Assembly (NCBI GenBank): GCA_000231825.2
Contig: JH720293.1
Coordinates: 868,001-932,000, forward strand
Direction: 5' to 3'
Origin: Tetrahymena elliotti 4EA
Taxonomy: Eukaryota; Ciliophora; Oligohymenophorea; Hymenostomatida; Tetrahymenidae
DNA length: 64,000 bases
Under the pieces are notes generated by a model that searched no databases, had not been told where the DNA came from, and worked only from the letters and a program-made list of their open reading frames with translations. Of the stretch, positions 13,501 to 26,911 are shown piece after piece (position 1 is the first letter of the stretch; each line of letters opens with the position of its first letter). The translations under genes and the position numbers were made by a program.

Positions 13501-15768
13501 ATGGAAATAAATTAGAGAAAAAAATCATAGGCCAAGGTAGATTTAAATTAAAACTTAGAAGAGTAAGGTATTAGGGAAAAGAAAATCACTCTAATAGGTT
13601 ATTAAAAGCTTCCTAGATCTTCTTTTACCAAATAAAAGTAGAATAGAATAGAAAATATATAAGATCACTAACTTACTTAATCTAATAATTAGTTTAAAGC
13701 AGAAAATTACTTAAAAGTTTTATAACTTTAAAGGAATACTGAATTTTCTGATAATACAAATGAAGAAGCTAAAGTTGATAAAGGTTTAGCCTAGTAGTAA
13801 TAAGAGTTTAACAAATTATTTAAAATTGAAAACAGTTAATAGAAACGAAATACTTCAGATGAATAAGATGATTCTACTAACCCAGATAAAAAAAAGCTAA
13901 TTAGCGAGGAAGAGCTATAATATTAAATGAAAAAAAGAGGATTGATGCCTTCGTTTTTTAACAATCAAAAATTCCCTTTATCAAATAAAAATAATACAAA
14001 TCAAACAAAGTACAATTCTCAATAAAATTCACTTAATGTTGGATTTTAAAATGGTATGAATTAAAATCAAGGCAATATTAAGAATTAGGAAGAATAAATT
14101 GTGAGGAATAAGAGTTCATTAACTCTGTCTGAAGATACAAGTAGTGATGAATTTAGTTCTGATGAATAAATTGATATGTAAAATAATGAAGTTGATCATC
14201 TAAGAATAAATAAATAATCAAAAGAGCTAAGTTCAGTAAATGAAATTCAAAGTAAAAAAAGTGATTCAAGTGAAAATCAATTAAAAAAAAATCGTTTATC
14301 TAACGAAATGTAGAAGGCATTAATGCTTATAGGTGAAGCTCCAACTGGTAGCTAAAATGAAATAAATGAAAATCAATAAGCCTAGTAAAATGGTTAATAA
14401 TCTCTAGCAATTGTAGAATAATTAATAGGAAGTGGAAGTTTTTAATAGATAGATGAATAGCAACAGTAATTTAATTAAAAAAACTCTTAAAATAATAGTG
14501 TGAATTCATAATCATCGAAGAAGCTAAGTACATAAATATTTATTATGAATAAAGACAGAAAAAGTTAATTATTAATTGATACTGCAGATATACATAAAAG
14601 TAATCATACTATTTCACCAATTAATGTGAATGCTAAAAAAAAATCAATTAATTTAATTTAAAATTTAATATCATAATCAGGGGAAAGTTAAATAAACTAA
14701 CTTATTCCTAGTATAATAATTCAACCTCCAGTTAATGAGAGAAGATCAACAAGGTTATCAGATTAAAAATAAAAAATATCACAAGAAGACATTTTAAAAA
14801 ACCTAAGCATTTAGCAATTAGCAAATAACTAGTTTTAAGAAAAAAGCTAAACAAATGAAGAATAAAAAAATGATACCAATATCAAAACAGATTCGCTAGG
14901 TTAAACTTTAGATAATTTATCAAATAATTAAAGGTTACTTTAAAATGTAATATCACAAGCAAGAAATGTCAAGGAAGTACGTCGTAAAGTATCAATTTTA
15001 GTTAAAAAAAATGGGTCTTAAGAAAATCCAATAAATGTGACTTTGAGTGTTAATCAGTAAGAATAAGAATAATTAAGAGAAATTTTCGAAATTGAACAAA
15101 ATATTGCAAAAGGAAATAGACTTAAAAAAACAATGGTTAGATAACTAAATAGCAAGATGAGATCTCGTTCTAATGAAATGCTTGAAAATATGGAAAATAA
15201 AATTTAAACCAAATTATCTAATGAAAATAAGTCTAATTAAAATCAAGAAACTAATTAATAAGGTTACATTTTTGATATACCTTCCTTGAATAACTTGGAT
15301 AGTACATACTATTAGTTCTAGATGAATAAGAAAATATCAAACTCTCAGATAAGCTAAAATCAAATGAAGTACAATTCAGATGATGATAATTTTGAAGAAG
15401 TTCAATATGTTAATTTTATAGATGAACTGGAGTTAAGAAAATATGAATAAATTTTCCTAAAGAAATATGATGATGAATTTACTGCCTCTTTTGAGAAAGG
15501 AAAGTAATATATTGAATATTTTCCAAAAAACAACATTTCAAATGTATTAGAAATGATTAGCATACGTCGTAAGCTCAACCCTTTTTATAGAGTACTTCTC
15601 CTCAGAAAAAAATCACAAAAGACTTCAAAAAGACCTTTAAATAGGAATGTTAATAACAGAAAATCTAAATTAAATATAAATCTTATTAATAAAAGCATGT
15701 ATGGATCATCTTTTCTCAAATAATCTTACTCAGTTAATTCTAATATCTAATCTCAGGCAAGTAAATGA
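10513..15768 (+). CDS. cyclic-nucleotide-gated-type potassium channel
   Basis: Exons: 10513-11000, 11054-11093, about 11170-11223, 11278-11458, 11790-11862, 11928-12313, 12363-12862, 12911-13343, 13400-15768; about 1507 aa. The third exon start is uncertain (11122 is also in phase). Order of parts: basic N-terminus; S1 (LWSIFLLVVLTLNVIYIPLA); S2 ending VKFNT; linker KKGLIIKSRKQIVLSYL; S3 WLDLLIVF; S4-like LLRFFDITRLL; S5 (LILLILFIAHLCGCIWHYIA); pore with selectivity filter TLGYGD; S6 IFTIWVTMVSCFVFGYSI; C-linker; and a cyclic-nucleotide-binding-like fold (LHEYIYKEGEESQEVYFLVK, then GMMFGEIEFFTG). After it comes a CxxC..H..C cluster (CGSCGKYTHLIVEC) and a long Q/N/S-rich tail of about 790 residues. 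This is a plasma- or ciliary-membrane K+ channel of the large family that shapes ciliate excitability. S4 carries few basic residues, so voltage sensing may be weak. Confidence 0.9.
11519..11782 (-). CDS. possible nested antisense gene inside a K+ channel intron
   Basis: Within the unusually long channel intron (11459-11789, 331 nt against about 50-75 nt for the others) an 87-codon frame runs on the opposite strand from an ATG to a TGA. It uses only one TAA codon and looks protein-like rather than low-complexity (NLNHQDTLNKLASQLKIY, then KKGEFLLQ and ENSSVKIAEKIREVL). The function is not recognised. The phrase NLNHQDTLNKLASQLK faintly recalls the start of channel CNBDs, so it could also be an inverted paralogous fragment. 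The start is the first ATG, 7 bases inside the host intron's acceptor. Confidence 0.4.
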
Positions 15769-16265
15769 TATTTTCTAGAAGAGCTTTTAAAATAATTTAT
15801 TTTTAACTGATAATGATATGTCTTTATTTCTATTAAATTTTTAAAATAATTAAATGTAATTTTATCAAAATATTTTTTTTATTTCACTTGTATTATGGGC
15901 TTTAAAAAAAATAAATTTTGCTAGAAAATAAACAAATTAGTGGCTGAAATGGAATATTTATAGTACAAAATCTAAATTAAATATAAATCTTATTAACAAA
16001 ATCATGTATGGAGTAGCATCTTTTCTCATAATAATTTACTCTGTTAATTCTAATATCTAATCTGAGCAAGTAAATGATACTTAAAAGGATGAGCCTTTGT
16101 ATTTAATTAATTTATTTGCACAAGATAATATTATCCATTTATCGATATTAAATTTTATAAAATTAAATATTGTAAACTTTTAGATAGATATATTTTTTTG
16201 TTTGGTTCTGCATGAAAAAATTAAATTTTGCTAGAAAATAAATAAATTAGTGATTAAATTCAAAT
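15661..16265 (+). repeat. tandem duplication of the K+ channel 3' end
   Basis: Unit 1 (15661-15967) contains the last codons and 3' flank of the channel gene. Unit 2 (15968 to about 16265) repeats it at about 307 bp spacing, with scattered substitutions and small indels. Shared landmarks are the start AAATCTAAATTAAATATAAA and, near the end, TTTTGCTAGAAAATAA. The second copy lies after the channel TGA and is not expected to be translated as channel sequence. Confidence 0.8.
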
Positions 16266-16473
16266 TTTAAAATACAATTATTATTATTATTTTAATAAAG
16301 ATTTTGCAGAAAAACACTTCTTATTTAATTAATTCATTATTTTTTGGATGATCCAAACATAACCAACCTTTTGATTTTGAAAATTTTAAAAAATAAAAAA
16401 TATATTTTTAATTAATCACATTAATTTTCCTAAAATATCTAAATTATAGAATCAATTTATTATTTATAAATAA

Positions 16474-19400
16474 ATGAATAGGCAAGAATAGTTTGTAGGA
16501 TTGGGTAAGGCTTTCTTCTTCTTTTTTTGAATAAAAAGAAGAAAATAATTCTTAGCTTATTTTTTGAAATATAGGAGATGAAGAAACAATCCTTCCTCCA
16601 GGAATGGAAAAAATAACTACTACTGTATATGGATATTTTACAATTACGATAGATGATATACTTTATCTAAACAGTGGCTAGTATCCATAAGATTAAGTAA
16701 GAATAAGGGCAGAATTTTGGGGAGATTCTAAACCAGGAAAGATATATAGAGCTAGAAATAGCAATATTAATTTATGCGATATGTACCCTTGCTCTCGGAC
16801 TTATAAAGTGTGCTGCCAAATGGAATAATTTTATAAGTATCTTGAAGATATGAGTAAATCAAAGCAGTTGAAAATGAATATTACTGATAATGTCAATAAG
16901 AAAATAGGATACTTTAAGATAAACTTTTTACCTTATTTAAAGCCATCGTAATTAAAATGATAATATTACTATTCATTTTTCATATCTAATTGAATATCCA
17001 AAATTACTTTAAAAAAAAGATTAGGGTTTAGTGATCATTGTCCTTTTGATGAGATAGAAAATGTGTATCCAATTTTATCTTATAAAACAGATTAGCAAAA
17101 AATAGGTGAAATAAAGGTTATTATTGATTCAAGCTTTGATCCAAATAAATCTTAGTTCATCCATCCTTTTTCTGGAAACAATACTGTTAATTATGATTTA
17201 AAAGATTAATAAATTTAAAATACCTAGCAATAAAAATAAGAAGAAGAAGATTATAGTCATTATCAACAACATCAAAATATTTTAGATGGAAATATATTTA
17301 ATAATTCAGAAAATGAGTTTTTAAACTTAAATAATTAACATGATTAAAGATTACCACGATCACTTATTGAAAAGAAATAATAATTGGAATATTAGGCAAA
17401 TAAATTTCTTGAAAATATACCAAAAAAGGTTAATTTAGGATTAGAATTGATGGAAGAAATTTATAATGATGATTAAGAAGAAGAAGAAGAAGATTAAGTA
17501 TTTGGTTTATAGTAAAAAAATCTATAAAAGTAGATATAGTAGCAAAGCAAAAAAATAGATATCCAAAAATAAAATGAAAATGTAATGTCTAATGTATAAA
17601 ATAATAGTAATGATGAGAGATAAGATTTTAATTTATTATAATAAAAATAATGGGATTAATAAAATATCATAAATAACCCAAATTAAAAATAATCTGTTTA
17701 AAAAATGGAATAAATCCAACAAACAACTTTCTAAAATTAGAATTTTTTTGTGGACTAAGAACATATTAATTAAAAGCTTGATAAAATATTAGAATTGGGA
17801 GAAAATATTTTTTAAATGAAAAGAGATTTTTAGTAGCAGTAGTCCTAATAGTAAGTATAAAATCCTAATGAAAGCAATTATATGACTAAGAAAAACGACT
17901 CATTATCAAAATTAAATTAAGAAGAGAATAATTTTAGTTCAAATAAAGTAGGATCTTATGCTTCTTAAAAGTAATAAACAGCTTAATTTGATAGGTTGAA
18001 TGATGTTTCATCAAATAATAGTTCTTTCCAACAATCAGATTTTTTGAAAGATGAGATAGAAAGATAAAAGTAGATAATTAGAGAGTAAAATAATGTAAGT
18101 AATTCTTCAAACTCAGGTTTATTGTTAGGGAAATTAAGTTTTAAAAAAAGATAAGATGATAGCACTACAAAGAGATAACAAATTAAATAAGATTAAGTAG
18201 TTGAATATAATTTACCAAAAGTTGATGAAGTAAATAAAGCTTTTAATGATTAACCTTAAGTTTTTTAAGAGCAAATCTAACATGAGGAAAAAAATATTTT
18301 AAAAACTCAAAAAAAGTATGAAAATTTTGAGGAAATAAAATAAAGCGAAAGTCTCGAATTAAATATTTTAGAATTCAATTGTTTGCATGAGCATTTACTC
18401 ACTAAATTTAAATAAAGAAATATATTTATTGGATGTTAAATACCTTCTGCTTTAAAACACACATCATAAATATCTGAGAGTATTCAGATAGAAGATTCTT
18501 TGAAGTAAATAAAGCTTATTTAAAATTTAATTGAATTTTAATATAAAATTTAGGACATTCTGTAAAGAAGTTAATGGTGAAGAGTTTATTTTTAGATAAA
18601 AATTCACATTATCAGTAGAAATTAATGATGATAATTTAGATTAAATCAACAATTCTTCAATATAATTTACCCTCAATTCTTTTATTTTACCTCAAAAAGA
18701 AGTTTAGGATTAAAAAGTAAAGTAGTTTTTAACATGAATAAAATTTTTTAAATCCTTTTTAAATTAATTTCTATAGAGAATTATGATGCAGATAGCTTCA
18801 GGAGAGTTTAAATTTAGTAAACTGCTAGAATAAAAATCTTTGAGTGGAAATTTTTATATTAATATGTGGACATAGATACCAGTAAATTAATAAAAGTAGG
18901 AAAGCTCAGAAGAAGCAGCTAAATTAGTTAGGATATCTAAGCAAGATTTAGAAATTAATAAAAAAGAAAATTTAAATCTTTTAGGATAAGTAAAAATAAG
19001 TATTTAACTCATATTGAAGAGAAAGTATAACAAGTAAAGTACACTAACTCAATAATAGTAAGCTTCTAACTTCAATAAGACAGGAGCTTCTATAGTTAGT
19101 AGCTAAGTTGAATAAGGCTTAAGCTATTCTCAGCATATTATTTCATCTGTTTTTAATAATTTTTAAATTTTACTCAGACTAGGAAAACTCAAAATCCTTA
19201 ATTTATAATCCTATTCAGCATTTAATTTTTTCTCTCGTTATAAAATTTATGGAACCATTGAATAAGTTTCCTCTGAGATTCAATGGGAAAATTCAGAACC
19301 TGATTTGCATCACAGACTTACAATTCCATGTTCATTAGATAATATTTAAAAAATGGTACATTTTGAGAGAATTAATTAATTTTAAAATTTATCTATTTTA

Positions 19401-22400
19401 TATTAAAAAAGCTTAAAATTCCATTCATTATTGAAGTTTGGAATAAATCTGATAAAGGAGAAGATTAAATTGTTGGAATAATTAAGATTAACATGTCTAG
19501 CATCCCTAAAACTATACTTTTGCCAGATTTTTCAGGAGTTAATCCAAATTTTATTTCATTATAATAGTCTTAGTTGTTAATAATTTGCAATGAAAACGTA
19601 AATATAATTGATATTGCTGATAGCAGAGATAAAGGTCTTTTATTTGTTACTATTGCTTTTGGTTCTCCAATTTAATTATCTAAATTTGATACTAGCCTTT
19701 AACAATCACACTTTGATTACTAACACAGTATTCACCATAGGTCCTAATAAAATTCTAGTTTTTATACAAACAATTCACTTAAGCCACCTTTAATAGGAGG
19801 ACATAAAAATATGAATTTTATTTAAGAATAGTAAAATCATCAATAATTTCAAAATAGATAGTCAAATTTAACACAATAAGGAATAACTTAAACCATAAAT
19901 GTTAGTAATATCTATGATAAAAATAAACAATTTTCTAGTGCTTAAAAAAATTAATCTTAATAACTAAATAATACTGACTAATTATAATTTAAGGTAAATT
20001 TAAAAGTTAAGTTTTCCTAAAATTTTAATTTAATAAGTTTTTTTAATAAATAAAAAGAGTGAAGATAAAAGAGTTAGACAATAAATGGATATAGATTATG
20101 ATGATGAGGATATAAGATAACACTCATTAACTATTAAGCCAGAATCACACATTCTTCAAAGCAACAAAATTAAGTAGAAATAATTTGGTTTTTTTGATGT
20201 TGTAATAAATTTATATTTAAATAAATAGGAGAAACATTGAGGATTTTGAAATGGAAGATAGTTCCAATTCTAATATTGTAGAGAAATTTATTGAAATCAT
20301 GCAAATTTTAAATTAAAATATCAATAAAATTTAATCAAACCTCAAAAAATTTATTTTAAGCTGCCAAGCTAAAGATGAAATTCAAAACAGTGAATTTATT
20401 GAATTTTTGTAGAGTTTGGATTTAGGAATTAAATTAGCAGATGTTCTTCCTTTAATTAAGATATTAGATTTCAAATAGTAAGGAAGTTTTAAATTTGAAT
20501 TCTTTTCAAAATCTTTCAACTCCTTCTAAAGATATGAGAATTAAATCAAATCTAAATACTAACTTCTGTTACAAAAAATTTTGGAAGTAATAGAAGAAAG
20601 TAATATTAGGGTAATAATTACTAAATTTTATCTTAAAATATAAACATTTTTTTTAATTCATTTAGCCAACAGATATTGATAAAGAATTGATTCGCTAAAG
20701 TGAATTTGGTTTGATGAGAAAAGAAAAATTTGTAGGTATCATGAAAAAGTTAAATTTAGTTGGAGATAATGTTTATGAACTTGTTGAATCTATTTGTTCT
20801 TTATTAGATGTTAAAAATGATGGTTTATTATTTGTTAGTACCCTAAATGATTACCTTTAAAGTATAGATGTATATGGAGAAATTAAAAGGTTGAATCTCA
20901 ACCCTAATTGGTTTTTTGAAGTATTTTAGAAAGAGTTTTCTCATAATTTACTTAACTCAAATCGTAGTAAAATTCCAGGAAATCAAAGAGAAGAGTTAAA
21001 AAAACTAGAAAAAGAATAACTATTTTATTAAAAAGAGAAAATTTAATACCATGAGCTCATTAATTTTTTTGAATAGGATTAAAGCTTTTGGGAAATTTTG
21101 CTTCTTATTTGTGTAATAAAAGGAAAGAAAGAAATACTATAAAAAGAAGAGCTTAGTATCAGTGGAGAATAACTTTAAATGTTCTTAAATGCTTCAAAAT
21201 TCTAATCTTAATCAGATTAATAGACTAATTCAAGCTCTAAATTGTTAAACAATATGAATGAAAAGAAAATAAATCAATAGCATGAATTTTCTTCTAGTAA
21301 AAAGAAATAAACAATTGAGATCAATAATTTATAAGAAATTGAAAATAACTCTAATTATTCTTAGCTTTAATTATCATAAATTAAAAAATCAACTGTGCAA
21401 AAAATATAAGAATAGTAAGAATTAGATTTGATTACAAACTTGCTCAATGATGAAACTAAATTTGATCCACCTTAAGCTAAGGTAATCAAGTAGAATAAAT
21501 CAAATTCCAAAATAGGAGAGTTTGATGATGGAGATGATGACGAAATGCAAAATATTCCGATCAATGACAATTAAAACTTTAAAAATTCAGATTAAAAGTA
21601 GGAAATATCTCAGTAAAAAAAATTATAATAATACTCCAATAATTTATTTGAAAATTCGGAAAAATACAACCCACCCAAAAATTCTAAATAAGAGATTATT
21701 ATTTAAAACAATTCATAAAAGCCATTAAACGATAATAAGAAATAAACAATAACTAATTCTAGTTCTTCAATTCTGTAAAAAAAGAAATTTAAGGTTGTAC
21801 ACAAATTTGTTGTGAATATTCATAAGATTTAAGTGACTGGTTTAGGTAAAGAATATGATATGGAAAATGCTATTCTTTTATACTAATTTGGAGATTCAGA
21901 AAGAGTCCAAATAGGTTCATTTGATTATTTTTATGGGTAATCAAGATATGATATTAATTATTAAGGAGAAAAAATTTATAAACTCAATAATGAAGAAGAC
22001 TTAGATAACATATTAATCTAAGAAAATATTGGTATTAAAATGGATTTAGAGATAACTAATTAAAAGTAAAGTGCCTTATTAAATACAAAATTTGGTCTCA
22101 GAGAAAATAGCAATCAATAAAACACATTAAGGGCTACTGCAAATCTTTCATCATTTGTTTTATTAGATATTATATAATCTTCATAGAACAAAAATGGGAG
22201 CAAAAATGATAAAAATGAAGTTAATGAACCATTTATTATTGATTAAAGTATTAACTTGGTGGAAAGTAAAACTCAATAAAACATAGGAAAAATTTAACTT
22301 ACAATATAATATTTTACTAAGGAATAAGTTGTTGAAATAGAAAACTTAGAAAAAAGTAATTTATAGTCTGCCAAAAAAATAAATTAAACTGATGAAGAGT

Positions 22401-25400
22401 GTTTGTTAGAAAAGGAAACAAAAGTCAAAAAATTGCTTCCAAAAAGTGGTTTCTTTAATATTTAAATCAATGCAGTTTGCTCTTTGAAATAAACTGAAAT
22501 TGACTGTAAAAACTATAAGATTCTTTTATTCTGTGACTTTTTCCATGAAAATCCATATCTCAGTTCTATTTTTAAGAGTTTGAGCAGCTAAGCAATTTAC
22601 AATTAAACTGAAGAGATACTTACTATTTAAGAGAGTTATTAAATAAATTTAAACCAAGAAATAATTAACTACTTGTAAGATAGCACCTGTTTATTATAGT
22701 TGAGATTATTTCCTCTGGATGATTTAATAAAGAGAAGTAGTTTTGTTGTTTTAGGAGAGCAATATTTAAGTTTGCAATATCTGCTAATTAACTAAGAAGT
22801 TAATGAAGAAAGTTTGGTCTTATAAAGAAAGGAAACAGAATTAGATGATCAACATTTAAATAATAGAGAGACAATAAATAAATTACCAATTTCTACTTCT
22901 AAAGATGTTGTTGGTATGTGTTCTTTAGAAATCTCTTATTTGAAAGAAAAAAAAATATTTTCATAAAATTAGTCAGCTGTTTAAATGCAAAAATCAATAA
23001 AAAATATCTCATCTCTTAGCTAAAATAATATTAAAGAGGCTGTTAAAAGTAATTATCATTAAGTTTATATTCTATTTGATGAGCTCCTGAGCTTGATTAT
23101 GTATGAAAATTCATTAGTTGCTGATTAAATGTGCTATTTTAGAACCAAAATTAATGGGAAAACTATTGAAGGAAAAAGCTCATTCAAAACTAATTTCATT
23201 GAGAGTAGAATTTAAGAACTTAACAAGGATTCATACATAGAATTTTTTATTGAAACTGAAGAGTTAGAAACAATTAATCCTTTAAATATAGAACTAGTTA
23301 TTAGGGATATGAATAAAACATAAGTTGAAGAAATTGTATTAGGACATTTTTCTATTGATTTTGAGGTTTTAAGAAAAGAATTCTTTTAAAATTTACTTGA
23401 AAATAACTCAATGAAATGCACAGATTCTTTGTGTTTTACTTTGCTTAAAAGAAACAGAGAAAATCAAGTAATTTAAGAAAATTTAAAATCTATTGAAGAA
23501 TAAATTATGAGCATCAGAGTAAATTTAAAAGTACTACTTATTAAATATGAAAAAAAAGGAGATTATGAATAATGTTAGTAATTTTTATAATAAGTAATTC
23601 ATAAAAAATAATCTTTGGATATCAACACAAATAACTCCACTGAAATTCTAGAGTAATTAAGATTATCCATTAGGTACTCCCGTTCAGATTTTGATTCAGT
23701 ACTTAGTTATTTGCTATTTGATAAAAAAACTCTTTGTGCTCTCCTTAGCCTTACAGAAAGCAACTAAAGTAAATTAAAAAAATAATTTCGTTATATCAAT
23801 ATAATTTTTTAACTAATATAAATTAAAAAGAAATTAAGTGTCCTTTAACTTAAAACGAATGTTTATAATTGCTAGAAGACACACTTATTTATGATAAGTA
23901 TGAAAATGGATATGTTGAAATAGAAGATATGAAAAAAGTATTGAGAAAATACAGTAATACATTAAAAGATTAAGTTGAAATACAGATAAATAAACTAGAC
24001 AGAAATTATTCTAAAATTTTAAATGAAGTTTAAGGAAAAAATATCCAAAAATTAGATTTTATTTCATTCTTTAAAAATTTTAATATATTGAATTAAATTT
24101 AGGATAATCTAGATTAATCAATTCTAAAATATTAACTAAAACTAAATCTCTAAAAAGCTACTAATGTAGGTGTTCTTTTTAATGGGGTAGTTCCTAATAC
24201 TTATGTTAAGTGTGTTTAATTAGATATTTCTACAAATTGCATTTTAAGAGATTTAAACCCATAATTTGATCACAGCTATGAGATAGAACTATATCCTAAT
24301 TAATTTAAAAATTATCATTAAATTAAATTTGTATTATATCATAGGGGGTATAATTAAGATTTTAGAGATAATATGTATAAAAGCACTGAACTAGGTTCTG
24401 CAATCTTGGATCTTTCAAAAATGTTTTTTACAAAAATAAAAGAATAAAATAAAGAAGAAGTATTTAAAATTAAGATATAATCTGCTCACTACTCCGCTAG
24501 AATTTAAAATGAAGCCTTTTTACACATTAATGTTCAATTGAATTTATTAAATAAAAACTAACAAGCAAGTATCTAATACTAAGATACTTACAGCATCAAT
24601 TAGAAAACATATTTTAATACAGGAAAAGAAAAATTCACAAATACATATAATCTAAAAGCAGAATCTAATTTTACATCTGAAAACAATAACGAAGAAGACT
24701 TAATACAAAATGGTATTACCTTTATTTTGATTGATATCATTAATTAATTATTTTATTTTAAATAATTAGAAGAAGCATTTAACAATTTTAGATAAACTTT
24801 GATGGAATTAAGAGAATAAAATGAAGAAGAAGATCAATTTAATAAAAGAAACTATTAAGAAGTTGAAATTCAAGAAAACCTTTAGACATTACCAAAAAAT
24901 ATCTATTTTGGTTTTTAATCAAAATCAATTTAAGATGTAAATTAAAGAAGTGAAAATTAAGCTGCAGGCGAATATGCAGAATTGAATGATAACTCAGATA
25001 TTATGCTTGAAAAAGCAATGGTAAATCTTTATTTTAAGAAATGAATTATTTTAACTCATTATTTTTTAAAGAATGAGATAGATGATTTAACAAAGTAATT
25101 AGAAACTGAGAGAGACCAAGAAGATTACAAATAGTACTAATTTAGAGAAGAAGTCAAATAATAGGATAGCAATGAATATAATATTTAAAGTAAAAAAGAA
25201 GAGCCTCTTTAGATAAAGAATAACTTCGGAAAAGATGTTTAAAATAGTGAAGATGAGCTTGAAGATCTAAGAAAAACACTATAATAAATGAATGAGCTTC
25301 CAGAAAGATAATAATTTTAATATAATGACTATATACCATAAAAGTCAAGTGAAGAAGATTTAATGAATAAACATAGTAATAATTAGAATAAATAATTGAG

Positions 25401-26076
25401 CTATAGAGATACTAATTACTAATATAAATTTAGTTAACAAGAAAATAACTTTTAATAAGATAACTCTCACTAAATTGCATATGATTCACTCAAAAAAAAT
25501 ACCAATCAAAAATAAAACTAATAAGAATAATACTCACATTACTCTCAGTATATGGATTATCTTGGAAACCAAAGCTCTAAAATTGACTCAAACAAATAAA
25601 ATAGTAAAGAGTTAAGCTCTAAGCCTCTCTATAATTAAGAAAAAGATACAAATGTTTAGTCAAATTAATAGTAAATTAAAAAATAATTTTAATACAGCCA
25701 ACACTCTGAAGAAAACAGTGCTAATAAAAATCAAAGTAGAGACACTTCATACTTTAATGAAAGATTAAATAGTTACTAAATTGAAAATCTAAAGTAAACA
25801 AGAGATGAGCTAAAAAATGATTTGAACCATCAAAATTATGAAACATTTAAGCCTAATGAATCTTAAGACAAATATTAAAGCTAATACAGCTCATTAGGAA
25901 GACCCCCTATAAAAAAGAGTGATTCTCAAAATAGCTTAAAAAAGCTAGAAAATAAGATTTTACCTAAGTACATGAAAGATTCTGCTGAAATAAACAGAAT
26001 CTCTAATATAATGAAATAAGATTTCTCAAAATAAAAGAAATATTTTGATAATACTAGTGATTCAGATGATGATTGA
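16474..26076 (+). CDS. C2CD3: C2CD3-like centriole/basal-body distal protein
   Basis: Twelve exons: 16474-16504, 16575-16947, 17020-18504, 18554-18716, 18777-19355, 19412-19993, 20058-20173, 20229-20610, 20666-23768, 23831-24712, 24770-25020, 25072-26076; all phases agree, 2983 aa. The N-terminal block starts LPPGMEKITTTVYGYFTITI and continues VRIRAEFWGDSKPG, then SYKTDQQKIGEIKVII. It follows the N-terminal C2-like domain of animal C2CD3 closely (LPPGVEG.LRCFLKLTV, VRVRWWGETSDG, KKLGELQVSL). Several further C2-type segments follow (around IPFIIEVWNKSDKGED, FKVVHKFVVNIHKI, YKILLFCDFFHENPYL, GVLFNGVVPNTYVKC), separated by Q/N-rich linkers. An EF-hand-like helical region lies around DVKNDGLLFVSTLNDYL. 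In animals C2CD3 sits at the centriole distal end and is needed for distal appendages and ciliogenesis; a basal-body role is expected. The gene assignment rests on the N-terminal match plus the multi-C2 layout. Confidence 0.8.
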
Positions 26077-26911
26077 AAACAATTTTATTTAAAAATAACT
26101 AATAAATATAAAACCTTACTAATTTTTAATTTGTGTGTCTTTATTTCATCCATTTTATATTCCTTTCATAAAATATTTATGAAACTTTAGTGCAATTTAA
26201 TTTTACAATTTATTATTCTTAAAATCATTCCTCTTGAATCATTCAAAAATCTATCAATTTTTAATAACTTTGTAAATAAAAAATCGATTTTTACGGTTAA
26301 ATTGGTTATTTTGATGAATCTCTAAAATAATAACTGATTAACTTATTCATAAATAAAATATTTAATAATTCTAAATAATTAATTCTTATTTTTAAGAATT
26401 TGAAATGAATATAAATAAAACTAATTTTTTTTTTTTTTTGTTGAAAATTTGAGTTTTTAATTTGTAAAAAATGTTATCAATTTAATATTGCAATATTTTT
26501 ATAAATTTAAAATGGTTTTCACTATTTTTAATTATTTGCTTTTAATAATTAGTAAAATATTGAATTCAATCTTTGTTAAACTTAACTCATAAATATTTAT
26601 TTAGTTTTCTTATTTTAAATTATTTCAGAAAGGTTTTCAAAATATTTATCAAATTCAATATTTGTAGTATAATATTTTATTTATACTGTTATACGAAAAA
26701 GTGTGATAGTATTATTAAAGTCCATATATATAATTAAGTTTTTATTTGAATAATATTTTTATCACTTTCTAGATTTTATTTTTAATTGTGAGTAAACTGA
26801 TCAGTTTTATTAGTAGAGTCTTTTCAAAATGTTTTAATATTTATATTTAGTTATATGGTGTTAAAAATTTTACATTATTGTACTACAATTGTTTAATTAA
26901 TTTGATGATTA
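26077..26911. other. intergenic between convergent genes
   Basis: Carries the 3' flanks of the C2CD3-like gene (+) and the repeat protein gene (-). It is A/T only in long runs, including a T11 tract near 26428. No structure or coding frame was seen. Confidence 0.6.
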
